From the NCBI RefSeq assembly GCF_900184895.1, contig NZ_FXZK01000005.1, forward strand, positions 62,001 to 126,000: 64,000 nt of DNA, written 5' to 3'. The position numbers and the translations under genes are program-made. Under the pieces are notes generated by a model. The model was not told the DNA's origin and did no database searches. It saw only the letters and a list, made by a program, of their open reading frames with translations. The DNA comes from Flavimaricola marinus (GTDB lineage Bacteria; Pseudomonadota; Alphaproteobacteria; Rhodobacterales; Rhodobacteraceae). Below are positions 1 to 8,320 of this stretch, in pieces (the stretch's first letter is position 1; each line of letters begins with the position of its first letter).

Positions 1-97
1 CCGAGGTCCCCAGAACCGTCGTCTGAACCGGATTTGCCACACCCGCAGCAGCGCAGGCAGATAGCAAGGGCAAGGCCAGCAGTGACCATGTGCGCAT
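1..97 (-). CDS. Lipoprotein, N-terminal part only (runs off the window)
   Basis: Only the first 32 codons are inside the window. They read MRTWSLLALPLLSACAAAG and on, a short positively charged start, a hydrophobic stretch and a lipobox (LSAC) whose cysteine would be lipidated, so an envelope lipoprotein is likely. An in-frame ATG lies nine bases upstream at 106, but the AAGGA ribosome-binding site abuts that codon and is well spaced for the ATG at 97, so 97 is preferred. The function cannot be told from this fragment. Confidence 0.6.
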   Translation of the reverse strand, partial: MRTWSLLALPLLSACAAAGVANPVQTTVLGTS

Positions 98-492
98 AAA
101 ATGCATCCTTGTTCGTCAGGCCCCCGCCTCTGTCCGTTTTACCCGTCGAATACGGTGAGATCTGGGCAAGTGCCGTCAGATTCCGCCGCATTTGCCTATG
201 CGGCCCCGGGGGCCTTCGGGCTGTTTTTCGGAACTGAAACGCTTTGACCCGGGTGTCGTGCAAGGGTGCAGATCCGCAGCGGAGACGCCAACAACGCTCG
301 GCTTAATGCATTGATATAAATCAGAAAATATACAACGCCCGAGCGCACGGCCTGAACAGCTTTCGCGCAGGCGCCTCTCCGGTCGTGCGGCCGCATCGCC
401 GCGCCAGGAGCCGGAATGCCCCTAACGTCACCCTTCGGACAAACAAACTGTTTCCAATTCGGGCCAATTCGCGGAAATGGAGTGACCTTGGG
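98..492. other. Intergenic region with two plus-strand hairpins
   Basis: No gene was recognised in this stretch between the lipoprotein start and the end of the deaminase gene. It holds a perfect 7-bp hairpin at 185-204 (GCCGCAT, six-base loop, ATGCGGC). Directly after comes a TTCG-loop hairpin followed by TGTTTTT at about 210-227, which looks like an intrinsic terminator reading to the right. No annotated plus-strand gene ends here, so a small RNA is possible. The rest is unremarkable and becomes AT richer around 305-335. Confidence 0.4.
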
Positions 493-1830
493 TCAACCGG
501 CCAGCGTCGCAGCCAGCCTGTCTTGCCGCGCAATCGCCGCGCCCAGATCAAAGGTGACGACCTGGCCGTCCCGCACGATCTGGCGGCCCTCGACGATGAG
601 ATCACGGACCTTGGTCGGGCCAGCCAGCAGCAGAGCCGCCTTGTCCCAGCTGCCCGCGCTCTCGATGCCGGAGGTGTCCCAAATGGCGATGTCGGCACGC
701 TTTCCGACAGCGATCTGGCCACAATCCTCGCGGCCCAGCACCTCGGCGCCGCCACGGGTCGCGATATACAGCGCCTCGCGGGCACTCATCGCATTGGCAC
801 CGTTTGCAACCCGCTGAAGCAGGAGCGCCTGCCGCGCCTCGCCGATCAGATTGCCCGCGTCGTTGCTGGCCGAGCCATCGACCCCAAGCCCCACCTTGAC
901 CCCGGCGTCACGCATCGCCCGCACCGGGGCAATTCCGCTGCCCAAGCGACAGTTTGAGCACGGACAATGGGCCACTCCGGTCCGACTGCGGGCGAAAAGG
1001 TCGATCTCGGCCCCGTCGAGCTTCACGCAATGGGCGTGCCAGACGTCGTCCCCGGTCCAACCGAGATCCTCGGCGTATTGACCGGGGCGGCAGCCGAACT
1101 GGGCCAGAGAGTAAGCGATGTCCTCGTCGTTCTCGGCCAGATGGGTGTGCAACATCACGCCCTTGTCGCGGGCCAGCAAAGCGGCGTCGCGCATCAACTC
1201 GCGGCTGACCGAGAATGGAGAACAGGGGGCAATGCCCACGCGGACCATCGCACCTTCATTCGAATCGTGAAAGGAATCCACCACTCGAATGCAATCTTCG
1301 AGGATCGCATGTTCGTTTTCGACAAGCGCGTCCGGAGGCAATCCGCCATTGCTCTCGCCGATGCTCATCGCCCCGCGGGTCGGGTGAAAGCGCAACCCCA
1401 CCTCGGATGCGGCAGCGATGGTGTCATCCAGACGCGCGCCGTTGGGATAGAGATACAGATGATCCGATGTCATAGTGCAGCCGGAAAGCGCCAGTTCGGC
1501 CAGACCGATCTGGGCCGAGACGAACATCTCTTCGGGGCCAAAGCGCGACCAGATCGGATACAGGGTTTTGAGCCAGCCAAACAGAAGCGCATCCTGCCCG
1601 CCCGGCACGGCGCGGGTAAGCGTCTGATAGAGGTGATGATGGGTGTTGACCAAGCCCGGCGTCACCACACAGCCCGCTGCGTCGATGACTTCGGCCGCAG
1701 GAGCCTCCAGATCGGCGCCAATGGAGTGGATCACCCCGTCCCGGAGCAAGATATCGACCGATCGCAGCTCGGACCGGGCGTCATCCATCGTCAGGGTGAC
1801 ATCGGCGCGCTTGATCAGAAGGTCAGTCAA
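493..1830 (-). CDS. 8-oxoguanine deaminase (amidohydrolase superfamily)
   Basis: This 445-residue protein is a TIM-barrel amidohydrolase of the chlorohydrolase/cytosine-deaminase group (COG0402). The metal-binding NTHHH motif lies near residue 63, with HTHLAEN, HAHCV and the late GVDGSASND aspartate in the usual order. The wording around NTHHHLYQTLTRAVP is typical of the 8-oxoguanine deaminases characterised in Pseudomonas, which hydrolyse 8-oxoguanine to urate and ammonia. The protein is cytosolic and full length. Its start overlaps the hisN stop by 8 bases, so the two genes are probably co-transcribed and translationally coupled. The exact substrate is inferred from family resemblance; s-triazine or guanine-type deaminases are the alternatives. 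Confidence 0.8.
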   Translation of the reverse strand: MTDLLIKRADVTLTMDDARSELRSVDILLRDGVIHSIGADLEAPAAEVIDAAGCVVTPGLVNTHHHLYQTLTRAVPGGQDALLFGWLKTLYPIWSRFGPEEMFVSAQIGLAELALSGCTMTSDHLYLYPNGARLDDTIAAASEVGLRFHPTRGAMSIGESNGGLPPDALVENEHAILEDCIRVVDSFHDSNEGAMVRVGIAPCSPFSVSRELMRDAALLARDKGVMLHTHLAENDEDIAYSLAQFGCRPGQYAEDLGWTGDDVWHAHCVKLDGAEIDLFARSRTGVAHCPCSNCRLGSGIAPVRAMRDAGVKVGLGVDGSASNDAGNLIGEARQALLLQRVANGANAMSAREALYIATRGGAEVLGREDCGQIAVGKRADIAIWDTSGIESAGSWDKAALLLAGPTKVRDLIVEGRQIVRDGQVVTFDLGAAIARQDRLAATLAG

Positions 1831-2644
1831 CGAATTTGCTCAGGATGGCCAAGGCTTCCGCATGGATCTGTGGATTCGCGGCGGCCAGCGCGCGGCCGCC
1901 GTTGTGGGCCGGGCCGCCATGCCAGTCGGTCACGATGCCGCCGGCTGCCGCAACGACGGCGATGGGAGCCTGCAAGTCATAGGCCTGCAAGCCCGCTTCG
2001 ATCACCAGATCCACCTGGCCCGCGGCAAGCAGCGCATAACCATAGCAATCCATGCCATAACGGGTCAGTCGCGCCTGTTTGGACACGGCATGAAAAGCAC
2101 GCCCCTCGGCTTCGGTCCCGACTTCCGGAAAGGTGGACAACAGCTGTGCTTCGGCCAGCGGACGCGGTGCCCGCGTTCGGAGCGGGCGATTGCCCATCGG
2201 CCCCGTCGTCTCCGCAAGGCCGAAACCGCCGACGAACCGTTCCCCGATAAAGGGCTGATCTATAATGCCAAAGAGCGGACCGTCGCTATTGGCGACCGAG
2301 ATCAGAACCCCCCAGGTCGGGGTGCCGGAGATATATCCGCGCGTGCCGTCGATGGGGTCGAGAACCCATGTCAGGCCGGAGGTGCCGGCCTTCGGTCCGA
2401 ATTCCTCGCCGAGGATCGCGTCGTCCGGGCGGGCGATCTCCAGATGCGCCCGCATCGCCGCCTCGGCGGCACGGTCCGCGACCGTAACCGGATCAAAGCC
2501 CCCCGCGAGCTTGTTTTCGGCCTCCACGGCCACGCGGAAATGCGCCAGCGTTTCCGGACGGGCCAGATCAGCGAGCGCATGGGCCGTCGCCCTCAACGTC
2601 TCCGCGAGGGCCCGGTCGGGAATGATTGCGTCGGTTTGATCCAT
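1823..2644 (-). CDS. hisN: Histidinol-phosphatase, inositol monophosphatase type
   Basis: A 273-residue member of the inositol monophosphatase family. The metal-binding GEE (ILGEEFG) sits near residue 98 and the signature WVLDPIDGTRGYI near 112. A second metal site, YDLQAPIAVV, comes late in place of the usual WDxAA. The TRGYI variant after DPIDG is characteristic of histidinol-phosphate phosphatases (HisN), which dephosphorylate histidinol phosphate in histidine synthesis. It is full length. It is first in a two-gene unit with the 8-oxoguanine deaminase, whose start lies inside its 3' end. A general inositol or sugar phosphatase is the alternative. Confidence 0.78.
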   Translation of the reverse strand: MDQTDAIIPDRALAETLRATAHALADLARPETLAHFRVAVEAENKLAGGFDPVTVADRAAEAAMRAHLEIARPDDAILGEEFGPKAGTSGLTWVLDPIDGTRGYISGTPTWGVLISVANSDGPLFGIIDQPFIGERFVGGFGLAETTGPMGNRPLRTRAPRPLAEAQLLSTFPEVGTEAEGRAFHAVSKQARLTRYGMDCYGYALLAAGQVDLVIEAGLQAYDLQAPIAVVAAAGGIVTDWHGGPAHNGGRALAAANPQIHAEALAILSKFVD

Positions 2645-2724
2645 TGGACTGCCTCGCTGATACGGGGCCGCAATGGCCCACCCCTTCGCGCTAGCGCGAG
2701 GGATGCAACGAGGTCAAGTGCGGA

Positions 2725-3099
2725 TCAGGCGGCTTCGCTCAATACACGGGCGAGGTCGAACAGACGACGGCGCTGATTCTCCGGAATTGCGTAATAAGAG
2801 CGCAGCAGTTCCAGTGCTTCGCGGTCGGACATGATGTCGCCGGGCATGTCGCTGGCATCCATCGACGGCACGTTGACGGCCTCGTCCAATCCCTCGAAGA
2901 AAAACGAAACCTGAACGCCGAGCGCGTGGGCGATGTCCCACAACCTTGACGCGCTGACGCGGTTCATGCCGGTTTCGTACTTTTGAATCTGCTGGAACTT
3001 GATCCCAACGGATTCCGCCAGCTGCTGCTGGGTGGTGCCTGCAATCCACCGACGGTGTCTGATGCGCTTGCCCACATGCACATCTACTGGATGTTTCAT
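2725..3099 (-). CDS. Xre-family helix-turn-helix regulator
   Basis: A 124-residue DNA-binding protein. The N-terminal 70 residues are a classic helix-turn-helix of the Cro/CI type: VGKRIRHRR, then TQQQLAESVGIKFQQIQKYE, then NRVSASRLWDIAHAL. The C-terminal half is acidic and short, as in a group common in Rhodobacterales. The reading frame is open for 34 more codons upstream, but ATG 3099 is chosen because GAGGG sits eight bases before it and the protein then begins right at the domain. It stands alone between hisN and a divergent oxidoreductase. Target genes are unknown. Confidence 0.85.
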   Translation of the reverse strand: MKHPVDVHVGKRIRHRRWIAGTTQQQLAESVGIKFQQIQKYETGMNRVSASRLWDIAHALGVQVSFFFEGLDEAVNVPSMDASDMPGDIMSDREALELLRSYYAIPENQRRRLFDLARVLSEAA

Positions 3100-3379
3100 A
3101 TTTTTTCCCTCGTTTTTGGGGCCCAGCGAAGAACTCATTACCAAGAACCGAACCCAACCCAGACGCCGATCTTTCCCCAACGTGAAGGGGAATAGTTTCA
3201 AAGCCTTGAATATCTACTGCCAGAAGAAACACGTAACGGTTGCACTAGTCACCCTGACTTTTTGTACAGGTAGGCCTCTAAATCGTTTTCGAGCCGAATT
3301 GCGGAAAAACCGGAACCGACTGGTCGATCCAGCCTGCAATGGTTAGGCTTTTGACCAATGAAACAAGGGATTGAGCCTC

Positions 3380-4339
3380 ATGCGCGCCTTTCAAGTCACC
3401 GCCTTTGACACGCCGCCCGCCTTGCAGGAGATCCCGATGCCGTCTCCCGGCGCGGGAGAGGTCTTGATACGCATCGAGGCCTGCGGGCTGAATTTTGCAG
3501 ATCTCCTCATGGTAAAAGGCACCTATCAGGAAACCCCGAAGCCGCCCTTCACTCTGGGTCTGGAAATCTGCGGGACCGTCATCGGCCACGGCCCTGACGT
3601 CAGCGCACCGGCAATCGGAACGCGGGTGGCGGTGTTCGGCGGTCAGGGCGGCCTTGCCGAATACGGGGTCTTTGCCGCAGCACGTTGCCTGGCGGTGCCC
3701 GAAACCATGTCGTCCGAGATCGCCGCCGGATTCATGGTCGCCTATGGCACCTCGCATCTTGCGCTCGGTCGCCGGGCGCGGCTGCAACCGGGCGAAACGC
3801 TCCTCGTGCTCGGGGCGGCGGGCGGTGTCGGGCTGACGGCGGTCGAAATCGGGCATGCCATGGGGGCGCGTGTCATCGCGGTCGCACGGGGCAGCGCCAA
3901 GCTCGAACGGGCGCGACTTGCGGGCGCGGACATCCTCCTCGACAGCGACGACGGGGAGTTGCGCCAGCGGCTCAAGGATCTGGGCGGTGTCGACGTGGTC
4001 TATGATCCGGTCGGCGGCGCGGCATTCGACGATGCGTTCAGGGCCACCAATCGCGAGGGTCGGATCATCGTGATCGGCTTTGCCAGCGGCACCGTGCCGG
4101 AGGTGCCGCTCAACGTGGCCATGGTCAAGAACATCGACATTCTCGGTGTCTACTGGGGGGGCTATCTGAGCTTTGCGCCCGACGTGCTGAACGAGTCGCT
4201 TGCCGAGCTGATGCAATGGCATGCCGACGGGCGGCTCCGTCCGCATGTCAGCCACAGCCTGCCGCTAGATCGCGCCGCCGAGGCGCTGGAGATGCTGTCG
4301 GGCCGGCGCTCCACCGGAAAGGTCGTCGTCACCATGTGA
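3380..4339 (+). CDS. NADPH:quinone oxidoreductase family protein (medium-chain dehydrogenase)
   Basis: A 319-residue zinc-independent medium-chain dehydrogenase/reductase of the zeta-crystallin type. The N-terminal catalytic fold has CGLNFADLLMVKG near residue 37. The Rossmann half has the cofactor loop VLGAAGGVGLTAVEIG near 143. No structural zinc cysteines were seen. Such enzymes reduce quinones or enones with NADPH in the cytosol. The ATG at 3380 is preferred over a TTG three codons earlier because AAGGGA is nine bases before it. The gene converges on a LysR gene only 5 bases away. The substrate is unknown. Confidence 0.85.
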   Translation: MRAFQVTAFDTPPALQEIPMPSPGAGEVLIRIEACGLNFADLLMVKGTYQETPKPPFTLGLEICGTVIGHGPDVSAPAIGTRVAVFGGQGGLAEYGVFAAARCLAVPETMSSEIAAGFMVAYGTSHLALGRRARLQPGETLLVLGAAGGVGLTAVEIGHAMGARVIAVARGSAKLERARLAGADILLDSDDGELRQRLKDLGGVDVVYDPVGGAAFDDAFRATNREGRIIVIGFASGTVPEVPLNVAMVKNIDILGVYWGGYLSFAPDVLNESLAELMQWHADGRLRPHVSHSLPLDRAAEALEMLSGRRSTGKVVVTM

Positions 4340-4344
4340 CGCGA

Positions 4345-5223
4345 TCAGGCCACGTTGCTGCGGCCGGCCTGAGCGTGTTGCGCATATTCCTGCCCGATGA
4401 TCGACGCCATCGCCGCAGAGACCGCATCGTCGGGGCGTTGCACATAGAGGTTGATCTTCTGCGGGCGCAGCGCAGGCAAGGCTCCGCCGTGGTGGATCAC
4501 CTCGGTATGGGGCGGAAGATTGCCTTCGAGCGAGACATTGACACCGAGGTCCGCGCTCACCGCGGCCTCGACGGCATTGTCGAGCTCTGAATCCACCGTC
4601 ATTTCCCACGGCACTCCGGCGGCGTTCAGGGCGGAAAGGACACCGCCCCGAAAGATGCAGTTCGAGCAGAAGGCGACGGGCAACGGACGCTTGCGCCATG
4701 CGGTGCCCCCCATGGCCCCGATCCAGAGCAGCGGCAGTTCGACGATGCTCCGCCCTCCGGGGCCGCAGGATTCCTCCGTGGTGAGGATCAGATCGCATTC
4801 GCCCCGACCGAACATCTCCAGAAGTTTCCGGGTCGCCCCGGAAATCAGGCGCACCTTCATCCGGGGAAAGTCGGCGGCGAACCGTTTGAGGATCTGCGGC
4901 ACGGCCGGATAGATGATGTCATGCGGCACGCCCAGTTTCAGTTCGCCCTCGAACTCGGTCGCCGTCAGTCGGGCGTAGATCTCGTCGTTCACGTCCAGCA
5001 TGCGACGACCGAGGCCGAGCAATTGCTCACCCGCCGGCGTCAGGCCGATACTGCGGCCGGTGCGATCCAGAAGCGACAGATCGAGCGATTCCTCGAGCCG
5101 CTTGAGCTGCATCGACACCGCCGACTGCGTCAGGTTGAGAATACCGGCGGCCCTAGTGACCCCACCGCTTTCCGCCACGGTGACGAAGGACCGCAGGGCC
5201 GTCATGTCCATGTTGCGCGCCAT
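4345..5223 (-). CDS. LysR-family transcriptional regulator
   Basis: A 292-residue LysR-type regulator. The winged helix-turn-helix is at residues 7-65 (LRSFVTVAESGGVTRAAGIL, then LTQSAVSMQLKRLEE), followed by a linker helix. A periplasmic-binding-like effector domain starts near residue 95 (ELKLGVPHDIIYP). The gene is divergent from a small DUF1127 gene, with about 120 AT-rich bases between that contain inverted repeats. This fits the usual LysR arrangement, in which the regulator controls itself and its divergent neighbour. The ligand cannot be predicted. Confidence 0.9.
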   Translation of the reverse strand: MARNMDMTALRSFVTVAESGGVTRAAGILNLTQSAVSMQLKRLEESLDLSLLDRTGRSIGLTPAGEQLLGLGRRMLDVNDEIYARLTATEFEGELKLGVPHDIIYPAVPQILKRFAADFPRMKVRLISGATRKLLEMFGRGECDLILTTEESCGPGGRSIVELPLLWIGAMGGTAWRKRPLPVAFCSNCIFRGGVLSALNAAGVPWEMTVDSELDNAVEAAVSADLGVNVSLEGNLPPHTEVIHHGGALPALRPQKINLYVQRPDDAVSAAMASIIGQEYAQHAQAGRSNVA

Positions 5224-5234
5224 TCATCACAATC

Positions 5235-5296
5235 CTTGATATGAGATACGTCAAACATTCATTTTCAACATGACGCATGATGCGCCATATATCAAG
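5235..5296. promoter_or_regulatory. Shared LysR/DUF1127 control region with inverted repeat
   Basis: The gap between the divergent genes holds an exact 8-bp inverted repeat, CTTGATAT at 5235-5242 and ATATCAAG at 5289-5296. Between the arms lies a shorter dyad, GACGCATGATGCGCC, at about 5271-5285. The region is AT rich and must hold both promoters. Assigning it to the LysR protein is inference from position. Confidence 0.4.
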
Positions 5297-5344
5297 CATC
5301 GGAATGAAACAGCATAGACTCATCACAGATCAGAGGGAAATGAC

Positions 5345-5578
5345 ATGACCATCTCCACCAACATCCGGCAGGGCGCCGGCCCCCGCCAGCAGCTGTCGGC
5401 AGCTTCGATTCAGGGACCATTCGCCATGATCGCCCACTGGCACGGAGTCTGGGTGCAACGCCGCCAGCTTGGGGCGCTCTCCGGCGCTCAGTTGGAGGAC
5501 CTCGGCCTCACTGCGGCAGAGGCCGAGCAAGAAGCGTCTCGGCCGTTCTGGGATGCGCCTCGGCACTGGCGGCAATAG
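5345..5578 (+). CDS. Small DUF1127-type protein
   Basis: A 77-residue protein with the arginine/leucine-rich C-terminal pattern of DUF1127: a tryptophan/arginine stretch (HGVWVQRRQLGALSGAQLEDLGL), then a short acidic tail ending in WDAPRHWRQ. Proteins of this family are small and often stress or phosphate regulated; some have been linked to RNA turnover and metabolic adaptation. GAGGG lies ahead of the ATG at good spacing. The gene is divergent from the LysR gene. Confidence 0.75.
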   Translation: MTISTNIRQGAGPRQQLSAASIQGPFAMIAHWHGVWVQRRQLGALSGAQLEDLGLTAAEAEQEASRPFWDAPRHWRQ

Positions 5579-5586
5579 GCGAATTA

Positions 5587-5630
5587 CCACGAGGCTGCCC
5601 CGGTTCTGGGGCAGTTTGCCGCATTCGTGG
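5587..5630 (+). terminator. Hairpin after the DUF1127 gene
   Basis: The inner stem CTGCCCC/GGGGCAG (5595-5601 with 5608-5614) is enclosed by an outer stem CCACGA/TCGTGG (5587-5592 with 5625-5630). Only a short T run follows the inner stem, so termination may be partial. Confidence 0.4.
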
Positions 5631-5760
5631 CTTTCAAGACAAAATCCGCCAGTTTTAGGTCGCTCCATGCACCGGAAATCCTTGAAAATGATGACAACGA
5701 CGCCAATATCATGCGCAGCGCCCGAGAAACGGGCGAGGGATTCTTAACTGGAGGTCATCG

Positions 5761-6504
5761 ATGGCTGACTATTCAACGATCCGACCGACGGCCGGCACTC
5801 GCTCGGCCGCGATCGACGCAGGGCTTCGCGCCCACATGAACAAGGTCTACGGCACAATGTCGGTAGGCATGCTCATCACGGCATTCGCCGCATGGGCCAT
5901 GTCCGGACTGTCCGTGGACGCAAGCGGCAACCTGACGCAACTTGGTATCACCCTGTATACCTCGCCCCTGAAATGGGTCGTGATGTTCCTGCCGCTGGCG
6001 ATGGTGTTCCTGTTCGGCGCGATGATCAACAAGTTGTCGGCTGCCGGCGCACAGCTCTTCTTCTACACCTTCGCCTTGGCGATGGGTGTGTCGATCAGCT
6101 GGATCTTCCTCGTGTTCACGGGCTTCTCGATCGTTCAGGTCTTTCTGATCACCGCCGTCGCCTTTGCCGGTCTGTCGCTCTACGGCTACACGACCAAGAA
6201 GGACCTCAGCGGCTGGGGCACATTCCTGATCATGGGCGTGATCGGCCTCATCGTGGCCTCGATCGTCAACATCTGGCTGGCCTCGCCGGCGATCATGTTC
6301 GCGGTTTCGGCTCTTGGTGTGCTGATCTTTGCCGGACTGACCGCCTATGACACGCAAAAGATCAAGGCAGACTATATCGCGCACGCCGCCCACGGCGACG
6401 CGGAGTGGCTGGGCAAAGCCGCCATCATGGGCGCGCTGAACCTCTACCTCGACTTCATCAACATGTTCATGTTCCTGCTGCAGCTTTTCGGCAGCCGCGA
6501 ATAA
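5761..6504 (+). CDS. Bax inhibitor-1/YccA family membrane protein
   Basis: A 247-residue integral membrane protein with about seven hydrophobic segments, after a polar 25-residue N-terminus (STIRPTAGTRSAAIDAG). Segment spacing and the late ALNLYLDFINMFMFLLQL end are typical of the Bax inhibitor-1 family (UPF0005/YccA/TMBIM), whose bacterial members act as pH-sensitive calcium-leak channels or modulate FtsH. A near-ideal GGAGGT precedes the ATG. A strong terminator follows 26 bases after the stop, so it is likely a single-gene unit. Confidence 0.9.
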   Translation: MADYSTIRPTAGTRSAAIDAGLRAHMNKVYGTMSVGMLITAFAAWAMSGLSVDASGNLTQLGITLYTSPLKWVVMFLPLAMVFLFGAMINKLSAAGAQLFFYTFALAMGVSISWIFLVFTGFSIVQVFLITAVAFAGLSLYGYTTKKDLSGWGTFLIMGVIGLIVASIVNIWLASPAIMFAVSALGVLIFAGLTAYDTQKIKADYIAHAAHGDAEWLGKAAIMGALNLYLDFINMFMFLLQLFGSRE

Positions 6505-6530
6505 CAGAACATCTCAGTCAATGAGATCAG

Positions 6531-6557
6531 GGGCCGGTGGAAACACCGGCCCTTTTT
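6531..6557 (+). terminator. Intrinsic terminator of the Bax-inhibitor gene
   Basis: A perfect 9-bp stem, GGGCCGGTG with CACCGGCCC, around a GAAA loop, followed directly by TTTTT. This is a textbook rho-independent terminator. Confidence 0.95.
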
Positions 6558-6609
6558 CCTGCGGCCCACATTGATCGGAGGGTGGCCTGTGCGGCAGACG
6601 TCGCGTCGT

Positions 6610-6630
6610 GAGTTTTCAGGCCAAGATGAA
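6610..6630 (+). repeat. Short intergenic motif copy (GAGTTTTCAGGCCAAGATGAA)
   Basis: One of several scattered copies of a motif near GTATTTxxGGCCAAAAGAA. This copy follows the terminator and lies just before the convergent acetyltransferase stop. Other copies are at 8548, 12403, 12486, 27472, 32094 and a pair at 52831/52869. Confidence 0.45.
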
Positions 6631-6633
6631 GGA

Positions 6634-7167
6634 TCAGAGATCGCACCGCATTTCGACCGCCGGAAAACCGATCCCGGCAGGGCCGATCGGGATGGACACT
6701 TCGCCCATCGCGGTAAAGCCCAGTGAGGCGTAGAACGGCACCGCGGTGCGGGTCGACACGCAGTGCATCCACGTCATGCCCTCTGACCGCGCCGAGGCGA
6801 GGGTATGCGCCATCAGCGCACGACCGATGCCCTGCCGGACGCGGCTGTGATCCGTCACCACGTGCCGGATGTTGCCGCGACCCGGCTCGCGGCCCCCTGC
6901 CCCCGGAATCGATTGCGTCCAGCCGCCGGCGCCCACGATGGCGCCGTCGCGATCTTCGGCCACGTAATAGGTGCCGCATTTGATCAGGTCGGGCTGCGCC
7001 CGCGCGATAAGCGGTATGGCCGTAACCAATACCGAGGGTGGGTAATCCGGTTTGAGCAGGCGGGGGTAGCTCTGCCGCAGCAGCCGGTCGATGCGCTCGA
7101 TATCCCCGGCATTCGAGGGGCGGAGCTTGGGCCAGGCACCGATTCGCTTCGGATCGGGCGCGGTCAT
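6634..7167 (-). CDS. GNAT-family N-acetyltransferase
   Basis: A 177-residue acetyl-CoA-dependent transferase. The acetyl-CoA binding strand and loop are visible as NIRHVVTDHSRVRQGIGRALM near residues 99-118. The late FYASLGFTAMGEV near 149 is the typical GNAT C-terminal signature. Its start overlaps the previous gene stop by 4 bases, so it is second in a two-gene unit with the 110-residue protein. The acceptor substrate is unknown. Confidence 0.88.
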   Translation of the reverse strand: MTAPDPKRIGAWPKLRPSNAGDIERIDRLLRQSYPRLLKPDYPPSVLVTAIPLIARAQPDLIKCGTYYVAEDRDGAIVGAGGWTQSIPGAGGREPGRGNIRHVVTDHSRVRQGIGRALMAHTLASARSEGMTWMHCVSTRTAVPFYASLGFTAMGEVSIPIGPAGIGFPAVEMRCDL

Positions 7168-7496
7168 GCGCTGGCGCCTTCCGAGGCGACCGTGCGTTCC
7201 TGCCGAGATTCACCGCCCCATCGCAGGTCGTAGACGTAAGAGGCACCCGCCTTGCGACTGACCCACGGGCCCTGCGGCGGCCTGTTGGCCTGTTCCTTGG
7301 GCGGCAGGCTGAAGGACAGGCCCGCGACACTTCCATCTGCGGCCGGCGCATACCAACCCCAGCGCGGATGCCACAGGATCCACAGATCGGCATCGGACCG
7401 CTTGTAGGCAAGGCGGCCGTTGTGGGCGCCCTGGGCGGAAAAGCAGTACTCAAGCCCATCCCCGTGTCTGATCAGGGAAAACTCGGTAAGCGGCAT
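7164..7496 (-). CDS. Hypothetical protein, 110 residues
   Basis: I do not recognise the family. The protein is soluble, without a signal peptide, and rich in aromatic residues: LWILWHPRWGWYAP near residues 38-51 and a late SYVYDLRWG. GGAG sits before the ATG. It is translationally coupled (4-base overlap) to the downstream acetyltransferase, so it may work with or be modified by it; that is inference from position only. Confidence 0.7.
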   Translation of the reverse strand: MPLTEFSLIRHGDGLEYCFSAQGAHNGRLAYKRSDADLWILWHPRWGWYAPAADGSVAGLSFSLPPKEQANRPPQGPWVSRKAGASYVYDLRWGGESRQERTVASEGASA

Positions 7497-7546
7497 GGCA
7501 GGACTCCGGACAATTCAAGACTATGACGGAGCACTGGCCAGAACGG

Positions 7547-7579
7547 AAAAGGCCGCGCTCCGGTGAGGGGCGCGGCCTT
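7547..7579 (-). terminator. Terminator of the L33 gene
   Basis: On the minus strand AAGGCCGCGC pairs with GCGCGGCCTT and a TTTT run follows, starting 24 bases after the rpmG stop. It is a strong GC-rich stem with a T tail. Confidence 0.85.
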
Positions 7580-7602
7580 GTCGGTCTGTCGGGAGGGCGA
7601 TC

Positions 7603-7770
7603 TTACTTGATCTTGCCTTCCTTGTACTCGACATGCTTGCGCACCACCGGGTCGTACTTACGTACCGACATCTTGTCGGTCATCGTGCGGGCATTTTTCT
7701 TGGTCACGTAGAAGTGGCCCGTGCCTGCGGTGGAGTTCAGGCGGATTTTGATTGTGGTAGGCTTCGCCAT
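7603..7770 (-). CDS. rpmG: 50S ribosomal protein L33
   Basis: A 55-residue basic protein starting [18 protein letters not shown] and ending [11 protein letters not shown], matching ribosomal protein L33 of the large subunit over its full usual length. It lacks the zinc-binding CxxC pairs, so it is the zinc-independent form common in alphaproteobacteria. The gene is monocistronic with a strong terminator and lies 114 bases after the RNase P RNA gene on the same strand. Confidence 0.97.
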   Translation of the reverse strand: MAKPTTIKIRLNSTAGTGHFYVTKKNARTMTDKMSVRKYDPVVRKHVEYKEGKIK

Positions 7771-7884
7771 GGGTCGTGTCTCCTGATCGCGGGCCGGTTA
7801 GCGGCACCTGCGTGAAATCTCTTGGAAGCTGCCTTTTACCCGGACGGCCCCCCAAGTCAACCGCAAAGCCGGAGAGAATATGCG

Positions 7885-8319
7885 CGGACGGCCTATAAGC
7901 CGGATTTTGTCCAAGGGTTTGACCCCTCTGGATGACCATTCCTCTGAACGCACCGTTGCCGATGCGCCTCTAGCTGCCAACCCGGGCCTTCCGGTTCAAG
8001 CATCCGTGCGGGGATATCGTTGCCGATCACACCCGCGCGAGGCCCCTATTTGGCATTGCTCCCGGTGGGGCTTGCCGTGCCGTCCCTGTTGCCAGGTCCG
8101 CGGTGGGCTCTTACTCCACCGTTTCACCTTTTCCCCGCGACGATTCCCTTGGCGAACCTCGGGGTGACGGGGTAGTCTGTTCTCTGTGGCGCTTTCCCTG
8201 GGGTTGCCCCCGCCGGGCATTACCCGGCACCGTGCTTTTTGGAGTCCGGACTTTCCTCTCTGGCAGGCTGCCGGAGCCGCCCGCGCAAAGCGGCCATCCA
8301 GCCATCCGCGCCCTGTCCG
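7885..8319 (-). ncRNA. rnpB: RNase P catalytic RNA, bacterial class A
   Basis: This is the RNA subunit of ribonuclease P, which trims tRNA 5' leaders. On the minus strand the near-invariant GAGGAAAGTCCGGACTCC of helix P4 lies at about 8239-8256. Its 3' partner ACAAAATCCGGCTTAT is at about 7896-7911. The ends were set by the P1 helix: CGGACAGG at 8312-8319 pairs with CCGTCCG at 7885-7891 with one bulged A. The 435-base length is usual for alphaproteobacteria. Its 5' end abuts the stop codon of the ampD-like gene, so its promoter must lie inside that gene or it is cut from a longer transcript. Confidence 0.96.
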
Positions 8320-8320
8320 G

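Noticed and set aside
967-2250. Long plus-strand open frame of 427 codons
   Set aside because: It is antisense to the deaminase and hisN genes and has no domain-like features.
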